Below, one piece after another: positions 6,704 to 7,508 of a DNA stretch of 7,508 nucleotides. How positions within the stretch are numbered: the first letter of the stretch is position 1; each line of letters starts with the position of its first letter. Made by a program: the position numbers and the translations under genes. The notes beneath the pieces were generated by a model that saw nothing but the letters and a program-made list of their open reading frames with translations, did no database searches and was not told where the DNA came from. The stretch comes from Desulfuromonadaceae bacterium (lineage in GTDB: Bacteria > Desulfobacterota > Desulfuromonadia > Desulfuromonadales > Geopsychrobacteraceae), in assembly GCA_016744555.1 (NCBI GenBank), contig JADGED010000114.1, forward strand, positions 1-7,508. Reading direction: 5' to 3'.

Positions 6704-7508
6704 TCAGGTTTTGATAGATTTGCTGAAAAAGATAGGCCAAGCTTCGGCTAAAATCATTCCGGCAACAATAAATCCACCGCCTATCCAACCAATTAAAGTC
6801 AACCTGTCACCAGCTAACCATATAGAAAATATCGCTGCAAAAACAGGTTCGAGTGTATAAATGAGTGCGGCTCTAGTTGGAGTTGTTCGACTCTGAAACG
6901 TAGTCATCGCCCAAAACGCATAGACTGTAGCAAAAACAGCAGTGATAACAAATGCAAAAATCAGAGATCCGGTCCATACTTGTGGCCAAGAAACTGGCTC
7001 AAAGAAAAGGCTTCCGATTAAAAATATAAGTGATCCTGTAGCTATTTGAACAAAAGTAAGAGCCTTACCATCATACCCTTTAGTAAAACGGTCCAGACCA
7101 AGAATATGTAAAGCGATAAAAACAGAACATATGACAACAAGCAAATCACCTGAATTGATTGACCATGGTGTGTGCCAAGTTAAAAGAAATAAACCTAACA
7201 AGGCAAAACAAACACCAACTTTTGAGCCAATAGCAGCAGGTTTTTTCAATAATGGTCCAGCTAGCAACGGTACCCAAATAACGCCAAGGCCAGTTAAAAA
7301 ACCAGCGTTAGCAGAAGAAGTAATCTCTAAACCGAAAGTTTGAAATATAAAAGACAAGGCTAAGAGAGAGCCAAGAATCATTCCAACGACATACCCCCGC
7401 TTATCTAAGGTAGAAAACCCTTTTTTCCCAGCAAGGAGAGCTAAGAGAGCCGCTGCCATTGCGAATCTCATCCATAAAAATGCCATTACCGGCATTTCAG
7501 TAATGGCA
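6704..7508 (-). CDS. DMT-superfamily (EamA domain) membrane transporter, 5' end cut by window
   Basis: This is a polytopic inner-membrane protein of the drug/metabolite transporter superfamily; its substrate cannot be told from sequence. The frame stays open from the window edge (7508) through an internal ATG at 7495, which lies within a typical EamA segment (ITEMPVMAFLWMRFAMAAALL, split here after ITEM). The true start is therefore outside. About 268 residues are visible against a usual 290-300, so probably only the first transmembrane helix is missing. Two EamA repeats are seen. The first ends near LLTWHTPW. The second starts near VICSVFIALHILGLDRF and ends with the characteristic RAALIYTLEPVFAAIFSIWL and a GWIGGGFIVAGMILAE helix. 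About nine hydrophobic segments are recognisable. It shares strand with lepA, but nothing in the sequence links their functions. Confidence 0.88.
   Translation of the reverse strand, partial: AITEMPVMAFLWMRFAMAAALLALLAGKKGFSTLDKRGYVVGMILGSLLALSFIFQTFGLEITSSANAGFLTGLGVIWVPLLAGPLLKKPAAIGSKVGVCFALLGLFLLTWHTPWSINSGDLLVVICSVFIALHILGLDRFTKGYDGKALTFVQIATGSLIFLIGSLFFEPVSWPQVWTGSLIFAFVITAVFATVYAFWAMTTFQSRTTPTRAALIYTLEPVFAAIFSIWLAGDRLTLIGWIGGGFIVAGMILAEAWPIFFSKSIKT

Overview
This is a compact bacterial chromosomal window. All seven genes lie on the minus strand, so they are transcribed from high to low coordinates. Base composition is moderately AT-rich, about low forties % G+C by eye. The gene order (lepA-lepB, then pyrR-pyrB-pyrC-carA, probably followed by carB) and the protein types resemble the Desulfuromonadales/Geobacter-Pelobacter group of Desulfobacterota (former Deltaproteobacteria). 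That assignment is inferred from remembered synteny and family resemblance, not from a search.

Layout in transcription order: (1) 7508-6704, the C-terminal nine tenths of a DMT/EamA-type membrane transporter whose start is cut by the window edge. (2) 6607-4808, lepA, the ribosomal elongation factor 4 GTPase. A possible promoter lies in the 96-base gap before it. (3) 4774-4106, lepB, type I signal peptidase, 33 bases after lepA and probably cotranscribed with it. (4) 4105-3902, the longest intergenic stretch, with a good sigma70-like promoter, a hairpin resembling a PyrR-binding loop and a clear intrinsic terminator immediately before pyrR. (5) 3901-3365 pyrR, 3301-2366 pyrB, 2302-1031 pyrC and 966-1 carA (cut at its 3' end), separated by gaps of about 63 bases and each with its own Shine-Dalgarno sequence.

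The second half is an early-pathway pyrimidine biosynthesis operon. CarA supplies ammonia for carbamoyl phosphate, PyrB makes carbamoyl aspartate and PyrC closes the ring to dihydroorotate. PyrR is the UMP-sensing RNA-binding regulator. Its RNA-contact residues are conserved, and a candidate target hairpin and a terminator lie just upstream in its own leader. The most likely control is therefore PyrR-dependent transcription attenuation, as known from Bacillus, here in what looks like a Gram-negative.

I see no mobile element, CRISPR array, tRNA, rRNA or defence system, and no clearly novel multi-gene system. The pyr leader is the part most worth a second look, because its loop departs slightly from the textbook PyrR consensus and its antiterminator pairing is not obvious.
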